Source of the DNA: Kingdonia uniflora
Taxonomy: Eukaryota; Streptophyta; Magnoliopsida; Ranunculales; Circaeasteraceae
Assembly (NCBI GenBank): GCA_014058105.1
Contig: JACGCM010000715.1
Location: forward strand, 3,596,001-3,660,000
Length of the DNA stretch: 64,000 nucleotides
Direction of reading: 5' to 3'
The notes beneath the pieces were generated by a model. It was not told the origin of the DNA. It saw only the letters and a program-made list of their open reading frames with translations, and made no database searches. The position numbers and the translations under genes were made by a program. Positions 1 to 10,283 of this stretch are shown here, in pieces; positions within the stretch are counted from its first letter, which is position 1; each line of letters begins with the position of its first letter.

Positions 1-230
1 TGGGTGTGGGTGTGGGCTCTAACAGGGGGACCATAAAAAACCTAAAACCACACCCGGCCTCTCCCAGTAGCAAGCTTGAGTTGCACACGTGTGTATTTTT
101 TTTATTTGGAAGAGTTTGGATTACCGTGCGATGTTCCGTTAACTACCGCTTCAACTGTTTATTATTTTTGCAACCCAACTCGACTATTCTCCACATTTTA
201 TTTCTTCCTCTCTCTCAAAATCAAAGGTAA
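1..230. repeat. Probable left end of the PIF/Harbinger block
   Basis: The first 160 bases resemble, in inverted orientation, the right end of the Harbinger block near 19870-20110. Both have a GT-rich start with a short palindrome, a stretch like cccagtagcaagcttgagtt, then agagtttggattaccg followed by gttcc and taccgc. A CT-rich leader follows at 180-230. I infer this is the subterminal part of the element whose ORFs lie at 2990-6002. The true terminus probably lies at or just before base 1. No 3-bp target duplication can be checked. Confidence 0.35.
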
Positions 231-659
231 AAAAATTATGATTCCAACAAAATTAAAATACAAATGCCAGAGGGAGAGCCACACCCCAGTACTATCCCTG
301 GGTTTAGAGTGATAAGAGATCCAGAGCGAGTAGTAACTCGCTCGAGGTCCGGAAGGAAAAAAAAACGAGTAGAATTTGAAAATATCCAACAAACCCAATT
401 TATACCAAACCCAACCCAAGAAAACTTCTTGTAGAGGTTTATTACCCAACTTCCAGACGACGTCAGTCATATCTATTACACGGGCAAGGAACTCACGGTA
501 AGTTTTAGTGTAATTATGAATTTGTTATTTCCATAAATCAAGTGTTTGACAAAATACTCTAATGAATAGAATCGTGATTCGATGTGTGCACACGGCACAT
601 TCACTACGGTGATCAAAGTTTAAAAAGATATTACCACAATTTTACCTGTAAGGGATGTC
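231..659. other. No gene seen; degenerate sequence before the PMD relic
   Basis: All frames are short and interrupted. The segment may be decayed 5' sequence of the following plant-mobile-domain gene. I see no promoter or repeat I can support. Confidence 0.3.
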
Positions 660-2428
660 GTGGTAAATATATTCGGACAGTTTATGGATATACGCTTAGG
701 CAATTCTGATAATTGCCTAATTCGTGCGCTTATAGAGCGCTGGTGGCCGACAACACACACGTTTCAGTTCCCGTGTGCAGAGATATGGGTCACGCCATTG
801 GATTTCACAATGTTGACATCATTGTTAATCGGCCGATATCCGACACAGGTGTCGTATGACGACGCATGGACAGTAGTATCTAATACGAGGCAATTGTTCC
901 CCAACATTGAATCCAGCAATATAAAGAGTGGAAACGTCAACATTTCATATTTGAGGACGTACTTGACCATCGCAGCTGATCGGGAGGATGATATTACTAT
1001 TGCTTGTGCTTTTATCCTCTTCATGATGGGACATTTTTAATTCCAAATGGCCAACGATACCGTCCCACTTTGATATCTCGCGTCTATGGCCGATTTGGAT
1101 GAGGTTGCCCAATATGATTGGGGTTATGTTATTTTTGCTTCCTTGTACCATGGTTTGGATACCACAGTCACCACCGGGGGAGCCATAACTGGATTTTCCT
1201 AACTTCTTGAGGTACACTAACATTTTTTCCTTACAAGCTACAAATCAAATATATTCTAATAAACATCTTAAATATAATTTCTAATTATTTTTTACGTTGT
1301 TCCAAAATGTAGTATTGGTTCTACGAGTATTGTGGGGTTAGTCACCCTATAGTTAAGAAAAATGTTAAGTTTTCATCCTATCCGTGCCTCAGAGCATGGG
1401 AGAGGGGGAACAGGAGGAAAACAAATGACCTGGCAACTAATTTATTTATTCTGGGTAGATACCACATTGACCACCAGACTATTGAAACGATCACCTGGGA
1501 ACCTTGGGCGGATTCTACGGTGTCTGAGATTGATGACCTACTGACTACAAAACTCCTATCCCGTAAGAGGATGCTACTTGAATTACCAAATGGAAATTGT
1601 GAATATTACTTGAGGGATAGATACTAGAGGCAGTTGAGTGGAAAGGTGTATATTACTTTAGATCCTCAACTTAGCATGTCGCCACATATTTGTCCAGCAG
1701 CTTTACAGGAGATGAGACAGGCCGAGTTCTTTGAGTGTGAGCAGTTTGTGATAGGGGAGGAGCGAGAGACTTACACCTCATACTGGGTAGAACAAAGTTT
1801 GGAGGTAGGCCTCCAGTTGATAGATTCCCAGAGGATGGGGAATATAGATCTGTTCGGACCCACTGCACTCAGAGTTGGTATTACACCCATGGTGGTTATG
1901 TCAGCGTCGGTTCATAGCTTGTCCCAGGACTTTAGTTTGTCTGGCAAGGTGGAAGGGCCAGACCCAGGGTGGCACATAGAGTAGACAGGGAAGCGTGAGA
2001 TGCTCCCCATCGCCCGCTTGAGGGACCCGGCACCCATGTCTGCCCCCTACGACGCAGAGGAGTTGTGGCGCCTAACTCATGGTATACGGTGACTTTGCCT
2101 TGCAAAGTCTGCGCTGGACGCCCAGAGGCTGCATGAGTTGACTGATGAAAATGCTACTCTGAGATGGCACTTGGACAGTGTAGACGACCAGCTATATGTG
2201 CATGTAAGTAATTTATTTATTTCTTAATGTCATATTTATTTTGTCAAAATATTTAAAAAATTTATTTGTCATGTTCAGGACCTACATCAAAGGAGGGGAC
2301 GTGACGTACGGGCGGTGCCGCTGCCACCTGGAGGTGGCGCGAGGATGAGGCAGCGTGGATCTGGTCTGCGAACTAGGGGAGGTGGTACTAGCCGTAGGGG
2401 GCGGGGTACTGGAGATGATTATGAGTAG
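660..2428 (+). pseudogene. Plant mobile domain (MAIN-like) gene relic
   Basis: This resembles the plant mobile domain proteins often annotated as serine/threonine-protein phosphatase 7 long form homolog, a family shared by host MAIN genes and transposons. Exon 1 (660-1211) contains IERWWPTTHTFQFPC and DREDDITIACAFILFMMGH. Intron 1 is 1212-1312 (GT-AG). Exon 2 (1313-2203) contains YWFYEYCGVSHPIV, GRYHIDHQTIETITWEPWA and LPNGNCEYYL. Intron 2 is 2204-2278. Exon 3 (2279-2428) encodes an Arg/Gly-rich tail (RTRGGGTSRRGRG) ending in TAG. Damage includes a frameshift or stop after MMGHF near 1038, stops in exon 1, RY*RQL near 1627 and an in-frame TAG at 1982. The catalytic phosphatase part is absent. 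Function is unknown; host MAIN proteins act in silencing and genome stability. Confidence 0.7.
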
Positions 2429-2754
2429 ATATGGTGTTTTTGATGTTTTTGCAGACGATATAGAAATTCAGTTATAATTTACTAGTATTTATTCTCTCGT
2501 GTTTGTGTGTTGTTTTCCTTTATTTATTTTTTGTAATCCCATGATGTAGTTTGGCTAGAATTGTATTTTTGGGAGATTTTGTGTGATGTTCATTAGCCAT
2601 GATTATCTAATGTTAAAATTGGCTGAAGGTTTTTGGTTTTTGGGAGAGTTTTTTCAATGTCTATTCAAACAGACTATTTGTCTGTTTGAATAAATTTGTA
2701 CAATTTTGAACTGAACAATTTTATTCAAATATACTTTTAAGTCTATTCGAATAG
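2429..2754. other. No gene; T-rich downstream region
   Basis: Likely 3' flank of the PMD relic. It holds a short palindrome near 2668-2690 (acagactatttgtctgtt) and attcgaatag at 2746, a word that recurs at 33150-33380. Confidence 0.3.
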
Positions 2755-2769
2755 AAACAGGGATTTGGC

Positions 2770-2855
2770 TGCGAAAAGAACACCGCGCGGTATTTCATTT
2801 ACTGCGCGGTAAAAGGAACACCGCGCGGTGTTCTTTTCACTGCCAAATCTCTTAT
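2770..2855. repeat. GC-rich foldback (ccgcgcgg hairpin)
   Basis: gatttggctg...gaacaccgcgcggt is followed by its inverted counterpart ...accgcgcggtgttcttttcactgccaaatct, so the segment can fold on itself. A diverged relative lies at 19872-19970 and half a copy at about 112-150. It sits just before the Harbinger transposase leader. It looks like a subterminal hairpin or small foldback insertion. Confidence 0.5.
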
Positions 2856-2989
2856 TTCCAAGACCCATATCTTCTTCCCCTTTTATACTTCTCCCATTTA
2901 CACTTCTCTCTTCCATTGGAAACTTATTCACCATCTGATATTACACCCTTCTCTCAACTCCACAGCCTCAAATATCTTCTTCATCAACT

Positions 2990-4299
2990 GATTCATCCAT
3001 TGGTGATCCTCCAGGTGTATCGTCGTCCTCTTCTGGTGATCTTATCTTTGATTGTGCGGCGGAAATTTACGTTCTACACCAAGCTGTAATAAACATAGTA
3101 GTATACGATGCAACTTCGAGTCACGGCGGGAGTGTCATGGGTTGTAAGGATAAGAGAAAGAAGCGAGATCGCCAATTGGTACATTACAACATTATACGGG
3201 ACTACTTCAAGCTGAATTGAAAATATGAGCAATGGGAATTTCGGAAACATTTTTGTATGTGTAGAGATATCTATATGCGTCTATTCGATACAGTCGTTGC
3301 ACATGATCATTACTTTGTCCATAAACTCAACAACGCTGGTACTATGGGGTTATCACCGTACCAAAAGATAGTCGCAGTACTACGTTTCCTAAGCTACGAT
3401 GTTACGGTAGAACTTTTTGATGAATATATCTGAATATGAGAAAGCACAACTTTGTTATGTGTAAAAAGGCTTTGTGTTGCGGTTATACAAATTTTTGGTG
3501 AGGAATATCTTCGAGCACCAAACGCGGCCGACGTTGAAAGGTCAAAAGCGATTGGAGAGTCACGAGGATTTCCCGGCATGTTAGGAAGCCTTGATTATAT
3601 GTATTGGATATGAAAAAATTGTCCCATAGCTTGGCACGGTCCATTTACTGATCATTACCCCAAGGCAACACTGATTCTTGATGTGGTAGCTTCACAAGAC
3701 CTTTGGATTTGGCATACTTTTTTTGGGCTACCATGGTCTAACAATGATATCAATGTCCTGTATCAATCACATTTTTCACCGACCTGGCCGATGGTAACGC
3801 CCCGCCTTACAATTATATAATTGCCGGAAAAGCTTATGATAAAGGGTATTACCTAGCAGATGACATATACCCCAAATAGGGAACACTTGCCCAAACCATA
3901 TCCAATCCAGTTACAGCAAAACAAAAATTATTTGCTCAACAACAAAAAAGTTGCTGAAAAGACGTAGAACGAGCGCTTGAGGTTTTGCAATCTCGGTTCA
4001 ATGTTGTAAAAAATCCGGTTAAATTATGGAAACCCGAAGATTTAAACAATGTCATGAAGGTGTGCGTGATAATGCACAATATGATCATTAAAAAAGAACA
4101 AGGTGCATTCCCATAATATTTAGACTATAATCTGGCCAATCCCTCAACTATCGAAGGCGAATGGTTTGATATTTTACGCGAACGTGGAGCAATAGAATCT
4201 TTTATATCGAAAATGAACCGCATTCGAAGCCGAAAACTGCACTTTGATCTAAAGGATGATCTAATCGAGCATTTGTGGGCCGTGAAGGGAAATCTTTAA
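2990..4299 (+). pseudogene. PIF/Harbinger DDE transposase (ORF2, HARBI1/ALP1-like)
   Basis: Encodes a relic of the PIF/Harbinger transposase that cuts and pastes the element with the help of ORF1. Visible in order: a Ser-rich N-terminus, FRKHFCMCRDIYMRLFD, the helix-turn-helix-like GLSPYQKIVAVLRFLSYD, IFGEEYLRAPNAADVER, and the DDE core. The core residues are the first Asp in GMLGSLDYMYW, the second in GLPWSNNDINVL and Glu in KDVERALEVLQSRF. The end, IMHNMI...HLWAVKGNL, is followed by TAA. Several in-frame stops interrupt it (for example after YFKLN, after DEYI, in YWI*KN and in IYPK*G), so it is inactive. No convincing start Met. It converges tail to tail with ORF1 (minus, from about 4560), the usual PIF layout. 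Confidence 0.85.
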
Positions 4300-4559
4300 A
4301 CTTAGTACTCCATTTCTTATATTATCTGCGTGTTCTTGATGTAATTTAATACTTATTAGTCGTACAAGCTTATTAAACATGTTTTTGATATTGCATTAAT
4401 CTTGTATTTGTTTTAACGTAATATTATCAAAAATAAATATTTCGAAAACAAGATTGCATTCCTCAATAGCAAAGCATATTATTCAAACGATTACATTATT
4501 GGAAGGAAAACTATATTCCTGAAAAGAAAACTTTTATATACAGCAAAGTTAAATTACAT
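4300..4559. other. Intergenic between convergent Harbinger ORFs
   Basis: AT-rich 3' untranslated sequence of both ORFs; nothing else seen. Confidence 0.4.
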
Positions 4560-6002
4560 TTCATCGCCACTTCAAGTACCTGGTCCGCCACTCTTGGCCA
4601 GACATTCCATAACCACAGCTTACCTTTGCAGATAGTATTGCAATTAATGTCCAAAAAGATTACTCAGGTTTTTCTCCATGATTTTACGATCTTCCCTTGC
4701 TTGCTCGAAATCTATTTTGGCTTGCCAGTGTTGCATTGCTTCTGCTCTTCTTCTTTCCTTTTCTTCTTTTGTTTATCACTTCTCCAACCGTAGTTCATCC
4801 AGCATTATTTGGATACCGCTACCAGATGCAGCAACACCATCTAATACCTTTTGTGCTGCAAGGTTTTTTCTAAAGAGTTTTGGGCTGATGGGCCTGCCTC
4901 TACCCTCATACAATGAACTATCTAATTCAGAATTTGGGCCTACGGATTAAGGTGTAGGTGGGCCATCAGGGTCCTCCAATATATTGTTTGATCCGATCGA
5001 GTTCCGCAGAGAAGAACTGTCAGATGTTCTCCTGGCTACATTTCTTGGTATATTCCCCTCATGATTGAACCCATCATCTCTTAGGTTGGCCCATCGCGGT
5101 TCTCGTGCCAAAATCATAAAGGCTTCACGGTGTTTGAAGTCATTGCCACCATTCAAGCCTTGATAGATCTTGTGTGCATCATTTTCCTATAATTCGCAAA
5201 ATTACCAAATACAAATAAATAATGTGTATATCCGCGAGAAATAAATGAAATTGATTTAAAAGAAATTAAAACGTACCTGATCTTCTTCTATTTTCCCGCT
5301 GTTATTCCTAAATCGTTATTGGGAAACTATCCTCTTGTATGCCACACATTGTACATTAAGGGCATACCACTGATATTTGGTCAACCCACTTGATCGTCGT
5401 GTGGGGCACTCGGGGTCTCTGTTTAAGTCAATGTTGACCTTTTGATAGAAAGTTAAACCCTTTGTGTGGCCTGTTGCCTGGACAGAAGCTGTTACCCACG
5501 CCCTTGCGAGACACGTAAAGTCTGCTTTCGTCCAATGCAGTCCACCATCATTCATCTCATCCAAAAACTAAGCATCTTCTGGCACTTGTACGCTTTGTCT
5601 TTGTTTTGCGGGTGCTCCTTTCTTTCTTCCTTCTCCTTTTTCATTCTGGGGAACCGCCGTTTCAATAGGTATTGACGCATTTACGTCACTTTGACTATGC
5701 TGAGTATATTCACCATGGAATAGGTAGTTGTAAAAGTAATTTGGTGGTTGAAAACCTTGAGGCTAATTGAGCGAATAGGGTTAATAGTATGGGATAAACG
5801 CCTGAAATTACGGTCAAGAGAGTGTAAATAGATTTTAATATTGTCCATAAGTGGATCCCCTTGCGACATGGTAAACGGAGGTGGGGTCTGTGATTGAAAT
5901 TGAGGTTGGAATTGCGATGGGTTGTGGTAGAGGTATGGAGTGAATTGTGATAATGGGTGTTGAGCGAATGGTGTTGAAGGTGGGTTATGGGAGGATGGGG
6001 TC
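4560..6002 (-). pseudogene. PIF/Harbinger ORF1 (NAM-associated/Myb-like accessory protein), main part
   Basis: Reads leftward. Segments seen: a Pro/Gln/Ser-rich N-terminal part (MSQGDPLMDNIK), then GLHWTKADFTCLARAWV typical of the trihelix/Myb-like domain of glutathione S-transferase T3-like ORF1 proteins. An intron near 5186-5275 and GNDFKHREAFMILAREPRW, the NAM-associated C-terminal motif, follow. A charged helical tail (IMLDELRLEKIKEKKRKEEQ) ends it. ORF1 proteins of this family bind element DNA and help ORF2 enter the nucleus. The N-terminal codons continue at 19729 and upward: a Tat retrotransposon at 6008-19728 split the gene. Frameshifts and stops occur (near 5185, 5300 and 5560). Confidence 0.75.
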
Positions 6003-6007
6003 GACGG
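6003..6007. repeat. Target-site duplication, left copy (gacgg)
   Basis: gacgg directly precedes the LTR start tgtaatagcc. The identical gacgg follows the other LTR at 19729-19733. Confidence 0.9.
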
Positions 6008-6774
6008 TGTAATAGCCTATTTTTGTATTGCACGAAGATAACGCTTTACACCTTTGAAATCTAGGATGTTTTATTATGAACGGAAAATAAACAACACTAG
6101 ATTTAGCGTAGAAACCCCTTGAATTGGTTAAAAACCATGACCTTTCCTGAGGATTTTAGAAAGAGAGATAGGTATATTTAGACTGCTAGCTATTACAAAA
6201 AAAAAGAGAAAGATATAGAAAAGATCTTTTAGAGGTTCTCAGAGTAGTCTCTCTAATTCGTAGTTATCTAGTCTTATTTATGGGTCTTATAATATGACCG
6301 CTGGTTATATTGATGAGGAACGTTACAATATCAGGTTTTGATGAGTCTTCATGGTGAACTTTTGTAACGTCTTGATACTTGAAGATCTGTAACGGATCTA
6401 TTAACATTCTTTAGTTGTGGCTTCAGACCATTGGGAAGATACAATCTCCTGTGATGCTCGCGTGCATACGATCTGTTGACAAGTGGATGAGTATCTTCTG
6501 TAGGGCGAAGTCATAGAATGCTTTGATATCTCCGAACTGTTGATGAAGATATGATCTTTAATAGTGTTCGTGTGTATTCGAACTATTGATAGATATCTGA
6601 GTATTTTCTGCAGTGCGATGTTATTGGATGTTTTGTCATCCCCGAGCTGTAGATGAGGAAGTCTGTATTACGATCTCCTTGCTTTTAGTCCTTAATTGGT
6701 TATCAGTATGTTTACTCAAGTTATGTGAGTTTGAATATCAAACTCAGTACGGGGATTATAAATAAGCCCTCACA
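6008..6774 (-). repeat. 3' LTR of the Tat element
   Basis: 767 bases starting tgtaatagcc and ending ccctcaca on the plus strand. It matches 18994-19728 with scattered substitutions and an extra stretch near 6340-6375. The minus strand holds a TATA-like tataaataag near 6272-6282. Confidence 0.92.
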
Positions 6775-6792
6775 ACTCTCCCCTCTCAACCA
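6775..6792 (-). promoter_or_regulatory. Polypurine tract of the Tat element
   Basis: The plus strand reads actctcccctctcaacc directly after the LTR edge, so the minus strand is ggttgagaggggagagt. This is the expected purine tract priming plus-strand DNA synthesis next to the 3' LTR. Confidence 0.8.
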
Positions 6793-6959
6793 ATAGCAGG
6801 AGAAGCGTGTGTTGCGAGTGGTGTTGGTTGAGAAGTCCAGTCGTCTAAATTGAATGTTGTATTGATGGCCTCTATTTTATCTTGGAAGAATAGTAGTTTC
6901 GACTTTTGGGTCTCTCAAAATTCCTCTTGATACCTGCACTTGTGATGAATACCTTATTG

Positions 6960-7010
6960 GAAGTTTTGGAGTGTATAAAATGCTACTAGTATAAAATATG
7001 GTAAATAGTT
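6960..7010 (+). promoter_or_regulatory. TATA-like sites before the small antisense ORF
   Basis: Two words, gtataaaatg (about 6972) and gtataaaata (about 6990), lie 60-100 bases before the ATG at 7071. The related ORF at 50058 has gtataaat at a similar distance. Suggestive only. Confidence 0.35.
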
Positions 7011-7070
7011 GTTATCACTGTTCACCATGGTTAACGTTGTCAGTCATTTAGGTTGGGTTGAGTAGTAGTA

Positions 7071-7400
7071 ATGGTGACAACTCAACGCCAAGCATATGAA
7101 GTTAGAGTTCATACAAAAATGGCAAGTCTGCAAACTCGTTATTTTGGCACCAAAAGCCTTTCTCTGTCGACTCCAATCCCTAATCCTCCAACTTTCCATG
7201 GGATGTCATGGGAAGAAGTAGAGGAGGCAGAGGATGATTTTCATCAACTATGGAGATTTCATTATGTGATTTTGTTTGCTGCTCACCGTTGGTCCTATCT
7301 GTGGATGCTTGCAGAAGATGCGGTGCTGGCGGAAGACGATAAGGTGGGGAAGTCGTCTAAGAAGTACTGTCGATACCCTGCGAAAGATTGGGTATTATAA
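7071..7400 (+). CDS. Small antisense ORF of the Tat element, 109 aa (RQ-Y/RYF family)
   Basis: An uninterrupted 109-residue frame on the strand opposite gag-pol, between the 3' LTR and integrase. I know no named domain for it. It is clearly related to the 104-residue product at 50058-50372 in the large MULE. Both start MV-T-RQ-YE-RV--KM, share RYF-T-SL-L-TPI, then P-FH, EEVEEA-D, LA-D-V and a terminal RYP; about half of the first 68 residues are identical by eye. It is acidic in the middle, with a likely helix at residues 47-62. No signal peptide or membrane segment. That both copies are open while neighbours are broken suggests either recent function or chance in a short frame. Confidence 0.6.
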   Translation: MVTTQRQAYEVRVHTKMASLQTRYFGTKSLSLSTPIPNPPTFHGMSWEEVEEAEDDFHQLWRFHYVILFAAHRWSYLWMLAEDAVLAEDDKVGKSSKKYCRYPAKDWVL

Positions 7401-8465
7401 TGGTGGAGAAGGTCCTTCGTTGAAAGCGGAGGTGGGGGTTATGGAGGAGTGGTGGGATTAATTTTATCCTTTGCTTCATTCCAATTCCCACCCATGGGTT
7501 TTGAGTTTTTCTGCTGGGCCCGCCATTGTTTCTTTTCAAGTGTTGTACTGTCATCTCCAACGTAGGTTATTCTTTGTAAAAAACAAAATTGTTTGTAGAA
7601 CTTTTAATCTTTATCTCTGAAATGGTTGAAGTGTTCGTTCTTGTAACTTATTTTCCTTGAATAATAAATTCGAACTTCATTATCTTGTCTTGTAAGTGCT
7701 TGAAGCTGCTTTTAGAACTGTTGTAAGACACCATTGAACAAATATCGAACTAGTCACCGATGACATAGGTCAAAAATATGTAGGTCATAGTATTGATATA
7801 TCCGAACTATGTAGGTCGTTCTTATATATGTATAGCCTTATTGAGATATAGTGTTGTTATGTCTGCGGAGATGACAAGGTCGTGATTCTTTTTGTGCCTT
7901 GAGTTCTTTAGAGCCATGTTGTTGTTAACTTGAATACTTGTTATCATCGATGGAACTTGGTCGGAGCCTTTGAAAACGCGTTGGATAAACTTACTAAAGA
8001 GGATGTGAGAGCTGTTGCTATTGAAACCATTCCGCGTGGTGAAGAGAGTTATCCATTCTGTTATTGTATGTAAGGTTGGATGATTGATCATAATAAATTG
8101 AATTGCTTGTGTTAAGCTCAGCTTATCATTACTTTCTGTATTTATGATAATTTTTGACTGAAATGAAACTAAAGCAGGATTTGCTACTGATTTTTAGCTT
8201 TTGTCAAGCCGATATTGGGGTAAGTGACAGCTGTAATAGTTGTACTTAGGTTTTTGAACTGGAACCATGCTATAAAAAAGTATAGCAGGATCATACAGTT
8301 GTAGAAGGTTGTTATTGTAAGTAATCGTGCTGTAAGATTTGTATAAATCTTCTTGGGCAATGAGTCTGTAATAATGGCAGAGGAGAGGGACAGACGTGAT
8401 AACAGAACACGTTACACCAAAAACCATTATGAGGGCAAACAAAAATACGTGCCTGTTAGGAGAGA
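7401..8465. other. Noncoding spacer inside the Tat element
   Basis: No gene seen. Between about 7740 and 7860 the text repeats phrases like taggtcatag / atccgaactatgtaggtc, resembling the direct repeats at 12930-13320. The stretch probably holds the 3' end of the small ORF transcript and the upstream region of the next antisense gene. Confidence 0.35.
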
Positions 8466-8530
8466 TGACATGGACACGTGTCCCGAAGAGCTGTCATTTC
8501 AAAAATAGAGGGGTAATATAAAAGCTTTAC
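8466..8530 (+). promoter_or_regulatory. Promoter of the antisense coiled-coil gene
   Basis: A G-box ACACGTGT (8474-8481, core CACGTG) is followed by TATAAAA at 8517-8523, about 100 bases before the ATG at 8623. A G-box plus TATA at this spacing is a normal plant promoter layout, so the antisense gene probably has its own promoter rather than using the LTR. Confidence 0.55.
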
Positions 8531-8622
8531 TTCCCACTTCTCTTAAACCACAATCAGGTGTAGACAGAGGCAGAAGCATTTCTAGAGAGAGAAAATCTTC
8601 GAATTTTGAATGCATTCCTCCA

Positions 8623-10138
8623 ATGTTGTGTGATCTTACTAAGAAGGACAAAGTTTTGTCGTCTAAGGTACGAGCGGTGACTGGAGTCGACGACTGTTGC
8701 TCTTCTAGTACAGGTTAGTATCTCTGCTCCCATATTTTCTATTGTTGTATTAGTTTCTTGGAAAACTGGTAGGTTGCGTTTGTAAAGTCCTTAATCAGAA
8801 GTGGAGAGATGGTGGTATTACAAGACAATTCGTTGTGGATGATGTCTTGAAATACTATAAGTTTAAGTATGTGAAAGATCGGAAGAGCGGATACTTGTTT
8901 AGTGATTCGGCGAGGTTAAAATTCTTGGATTTTGAGTCTTCTGAGAGGTCCTGGAGAGACCATCTTGTGATGATGATGGGTAATTGTATGCAAATGCCTG
9001 GGGAACCCGCGCTCGAGCTGATATATAAGAATTTTAACGAGAGTAAGTGTCTTTATTCTGCCTACAGTTTCTCTCTTAACTTATTGCGAGCTGCTAACAT
9101 AGTTTTGTTGCTATTTTGGCAGAGCCTAATCCAAAAGTTGTTACTGATACATCGATTTTGTTCGACATCGTTAGCCGATAAGGGAGCGGACTGAATAAAA
9201 TTCTTGGAGAACTAGGAATTCATAGAGAGAAGAGGCTTAACTCTGTAGCTAAAAAAGTGCAACGAGCTCATCAAAAATGAGTTATGGCTGCATCTGGCTC
9301 TGCTTATGCTGATGTTATGGAGATTCTTGCCTGTGTTGTGGGTACTTTGAGCTCCTAAGTTTGGCGACCAAGAATGAAAAAGACGGTGCCGCCTTCTGAG
9401 AAAACAGCTCCTGTGCAGATACCACCGGTGGGAACTGAGGGGGTGGTTGCTGATGTGAATATGGCCCCTCCTCTGATGAAGCAGAAAAAAGAATCTACGA
9501 AAGATATCCTAGCTTTTTCAAAGGGTGCCAACCTCGAAGCCATGGAGCAGGAGGCGTTGGATTTTCCAATGCGTGATCCCATCCGCCTAGATACTCAAAT
9601 TCGATCCAGCATCTCTCAGGTATGCAATGTGTTATTTGGTTAAATCTTTTTCAGTAATGATCCGATCATGTAATACTGTTTTGTTGTATTTGTGGTGCAA
9701 CTTTCTGTTGCTTGGAAGTCGGTTGTGGAGGTTTTGAAGCAAGCTGCCGCGAATCTTGCCAAACTTGTTCGGCAACATGATGTAGAGAAAGCTGCTTTAC
9801 AAGAATAGTTCAAGCAGGAAAAGGTACTGCAGAGGGCGCAGTTCGAGAAGGAGAAGGTACTGCAGATGGAGCAGTTCGAGAAGGAAGTTGCCACTGCAAA
9901 GCAAGAGGTTGAAGATGAGGCAAAGAAAGCTGTTGATATTATGGTGGCTTCCTTAAACAAGCTGATTCAAGCCTTCTATGTCTGGGGTTTGAGTAGAGAG
10001 GATGTCGACCTTGCTCTTACAGGGAAGTATGGCGAAATCGCCTTCCCAGGGGCTGATACTTTTCCAGTGGCTGAGCAGACCCCGGCTCCTCCAATGGATG
10101 ATGATCCGACCAAGGAGGTAGCAGGATCTAAATCTTGA
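8623..10138 (+). pseudogene. Antisense Tat gene: putative gypsy-type transposon domain plus coiled coil
   Basis: Lies on the strand opposite gag-pol. Exon 1 8623-8713, intron 8714-8772, exon 2 8773-9042, intron 9043-9122, exon 3 9123-9619, intron 9620-9718, exon 4 9719-10138; all introns GT-AG and phases match where checked (G|GT giving Gly at the first). Exon 2 reads QKWRDGGITRQFVVDDVLKY and SERSWRDHLVMM. This is similar in style to the putative gypsy type transposon domain (Pfam Transposase_28) found in antisense genes of Grande/Tat-like elements; that match is from memory. Exon 4 is a coiled coil (KVLQRAQFEKEKVLQMEQFE). In-frame stops in exon 3 (after IVSR, after RAHQK, after GTLSS) and exon 4 (ALQE*F) break it. 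Confidence 0.6.
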
Positions 10139-10283
10139 TTCTGTAGTTGTAGCATAGATCTTGAGGCTTAGTCGAACTTTGTCCTTTGTATTGGTGGTAG
10201 AACTGTTTTGGACGAGGTTTTGAAATGTATGTGATTATTATTCATATATGTTATTTTGATGTGAATGTATGATTTGTATGTAG

